Shown: positions 62,782 through 64,000 of the stretch, piece by piece | How positions within the stretch are numbered: the stretch's first letter is position 1 | How the letters are laid out: every line of letters starts with the position of its first letter | Assembly: GCA_030148865.1 (NCBI GenBank) | Contig: JASBSR010000024.1 | Coordinates: 22,346 to 86,345, forward strand | DNA from: Gammaproteobacteria bacterium | GTDB taxonomy: Bacteria; Pseudomonadota; Gammaproteobacteria; SZUA-229 | Reading direction: 5' to 3' | DNA: 64,000 bases | Notes under the pieces: model-generated | What the model was told of the DNA's origin: nothing | Databases searched by the model: none | The model's input: the letters and a program-made list of their open reading frames with translations, nothing else | Position numbers and translations under genes: made by a program

Positions 62782-63792
62782 ATGCAACCGGTCATGAAAT
62801 ATGCGGATGGTCTCTGGCCCAATACCCTGGTTCTGTTATATATAGTCCTTGCCTACAGCGGCGGCTTCTATTTGATCGCGCGTGATCATTTGCTGTTAAA
62901 TTCGGCTGGCGTGCTGCTACTTGCGCACAGTATGGTAATTGCCGCATATCTGGTGCACGAATGTGCACACAATACGATTTTTAAGAACGCCAAAGATAAC
63001 GCCAGACTCGGCGCGACACTCAACTGGTTTACGGGAGCATGTTACGGTGCTTATGAAGATATTCGCGACAAGCACTTTCGTCACCATATGGATCGCGCTG
63101 ATGTCGTCGCATTTGATTACCGACCACGATTAACGCAGCATCCATTATTAATAAAGCTGTTGCAGGGGCTGGAATGGTGTTACATACCCGCGATAGAAAT
63201 CATGATGCACCTGCTGGTATTACTCGTGCCATTCGTCCTGCCCAGTCGCCGTGCACGTCGTGCAAGAGTGTTAATAGTGCTTGTTGTACGTGGCACTCTG
63301 TTTGTCGTACTGCTGTGGTGGCTACCACAGATTGTTATTTTCTATCCCCTGGCGTACTTGCTTTTTTTGACAGTCTTGCGCTTCATGGATACACATCAGC
63401 ACACCTACGAGATATTTGAAACCCTGGAGCAGCCACGCGGCGAAGAAATAACACAGTTTGATCGGGCATTTGAACAACGCAATACATTCTCGAATCTGTT
63501 ATCAACTAAACACCCGTGGTTAAACCTGCTGGTGCTCAACTTCGGCTATCATAATGCTCACCACCTGAAACCGATAGCACCGTGGTATCGCCTGCCTGAA
63601 CTACATCGGCAGTCATTTGGGGAAGACAGCACACAGGTGCTTCCGGTGGCGCATTTATTACGTGCCTACCATCGTTATCGGGTACCGCGCATGCTCAATG
63701 CCGATGCCAGTGACAGTGCGAGAGCCGTAACAGAAAACTATGGTGCTAATTTTATCGGTGTTGACGGCGTCTCATTTCTAACCGCACATTAG
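62782..63792 (+). CDS. Membrane fatty acid desaturase
   Basis: A 336-residue di-iron membrane enzyme that inserts a double bond or hydroxyl into an acyl chain. The three histidine boxes are AAYLVHECAHNTIF near residue 58, IRDKHFRHHMDRADVV near residue 96 and GYHNAHHLKPI near residue 259. Hydrophobic segments lie near 15-35, 40-60, 135-155 and 170-200. The substrate is not evident. It is followed nine bases later by the start of a hydrolase gene, so the two form a unit. Confidence 0.93.
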   Translation: MQPVMKYADGLWPNTLVLLYIVLAYSGGFYLIARDHLLLNSAGVLLLAHSMVIAAYLVHECAHNTIFKNAKDNARLGATLNWFTGACYGAYEDIRDKHFRHHMDRADVVAFDYRPRLTQHPLLIKLLQGLEWCYIPAIEIMMHLLVLLVPFVLPSRRARRARVLIVLVVRGTLFVVLLWWLPQIVIFYPLAYLLFLTVLRFMDTHQHTYEIFETLEQPRGEEITQFDRAFEQRNTFSNLLSTKHPWLNLLVLNFGYHNAHHLKPIAPWYRLPELHRQSFGEDSTQVLPVAHLLRAYHRYRVPRMLNADASDSARAVTENYGANFIGVDGVSFLTAH

Positions 63793-63801
63793 GTTAAATA
63801 T

Positions 63802-64000
63802 ATGACTCAGGTTCGCCGTTTCTGGCCCTTGTTAACTGGCACGCATCGTTACGAAAAAACGCTATCGACCCGCGGTCGCGGCCACGGTGTTTTTATTCAT
63901 GCCCCGATACTGGCGTATCTGATCGAAACTGCAAATGGTCGCATACTCTATGATGTGGGTTGTGATTACCACAAGCTCAGCGACCCCGTGCTCAGGCATA
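63802..64000 (+). CDS. Metallo-beta-lactamase-fold hydrolase, N-acyl-homoserine-lactonase-like (3'-truncated)
   Basis: Only the first 66 codons are in the window. They read MTQVRRFWPLLTGTHRYEKT, then TRGRGHGVFIHAPILAYLIE and TANGRILYDVGCDYHKL, like the beginning of the lactonase branch of metallo-beta-lactamase proteins. The HxHxDH metal motif would come later and cannot be checked. It starts nine bases after the desaturase stop, suggesting co-expression. The lactonase label is tentative. Confidence 0.6.
   Translation, partial: MTQVRRFWPLLTGTHRYEKTLSTRGRGHGVFIHAPILAYLIETANGRILYDVGCDYHKLSDPVLRH

Noticed and set aside
1..64000. CRISPR array, prophage, or rRNA operon
   Set aside because: No regularly spaced direct repeats, no phage structural genes or integrase, and no rRNA sequence were seen in the window.

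Overview
The window looks like chromosomal DNA of a denitrifying gammaproteobacterium. The support is the gene order polA - engB - cytochrome c4 - dsbA, gammaproteobacterial families such as PlsB, DUF1415, DUF3622, DUF2288, YifB and YeeN, and moderate GC content. Stops and starts follow the standard bacterial code. Both ends cut genes: a UvrD helicase at the left and a metallo-beta-lactamase-fold hydrolase at the right.

Layout. 1-3.2 kb: uvrD 3' part, a small MITE-like repeat, a TRAP-type solute-binding protein and a DUF1289 protein. 3.2-13.9 kb: minus-strand housekeeping genes (AsmA-like DUF748 protein, plsB, a ClsC-like phospholipase D, HIT protein, several small conserved families) ending in a patch of decay, including a DUF427 gene with one in-frame stop. 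14.2-23.2 kb: a ferritin-like gene divergent from a complete nosRZDFYL nitrous-oxide reductase operon, with an FNR/DNR-type promoter between them. 23.2-32.6 kb: nitrate and nitrogen-oxide genes (porin, NasT-like ANTAR regulator, single-domain globin, nrtABC nitrate ABC transporter) mixed with a Ca/Na exchanger, a DUF1415 gene and csaA. 32.6-40.6 kb: a fused hydrolase/TlpA protein, pirin, a YeeN-type regulator, sulfotransferase, TRAP DctQM and thrB. 40.8-53.2 kb: polA, a probable ErsA/Spot 42-position small RNA, engB, cytochrome c4, a full ccmABCDEFGHI cytochrome c maturation operon and dsbA. 53.4-64 kb: an LPP20 lipoprotein, a twice-frameshifted transglutaminase-like gene, an MscS-type channel, corA, a cytochrome c/beta-propeller fusion, tRNA-Arg(CCG), a yifB-type gene, a fatty acid desaturase and the partial hydrolase.

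How it fits together. The nos operon reduces N2O to N2, and the ccm/dsbA block supplies the covalent heme attachment that such respiratory chains need. nrtABC imports nitrate. Its upstream region reads as a two-stage switch. A near-perfect sigma-54 promoter has a probable NtrC site about 116 bp upstream of the start point. The leader then carries two hexaloop hairpins of the ANTAR-target type, the second overlapping the 5' arm of an intrinsic terminator. The NasT-like ANTAR protein encoded about 3 kb upstream is the obvious candidate antiterminator. It lacks the usual phospho-acceptor aspartate and no NasS partner lies next to it. This leader is the most interesting signal in the window. Also notable are the FNR-class-II geometry in front of nosR, the small RNA between polA and engB, a 30-bp perfect inverted repeat that duplicates the 3' end of tRNA-Arg, and several broken genes.
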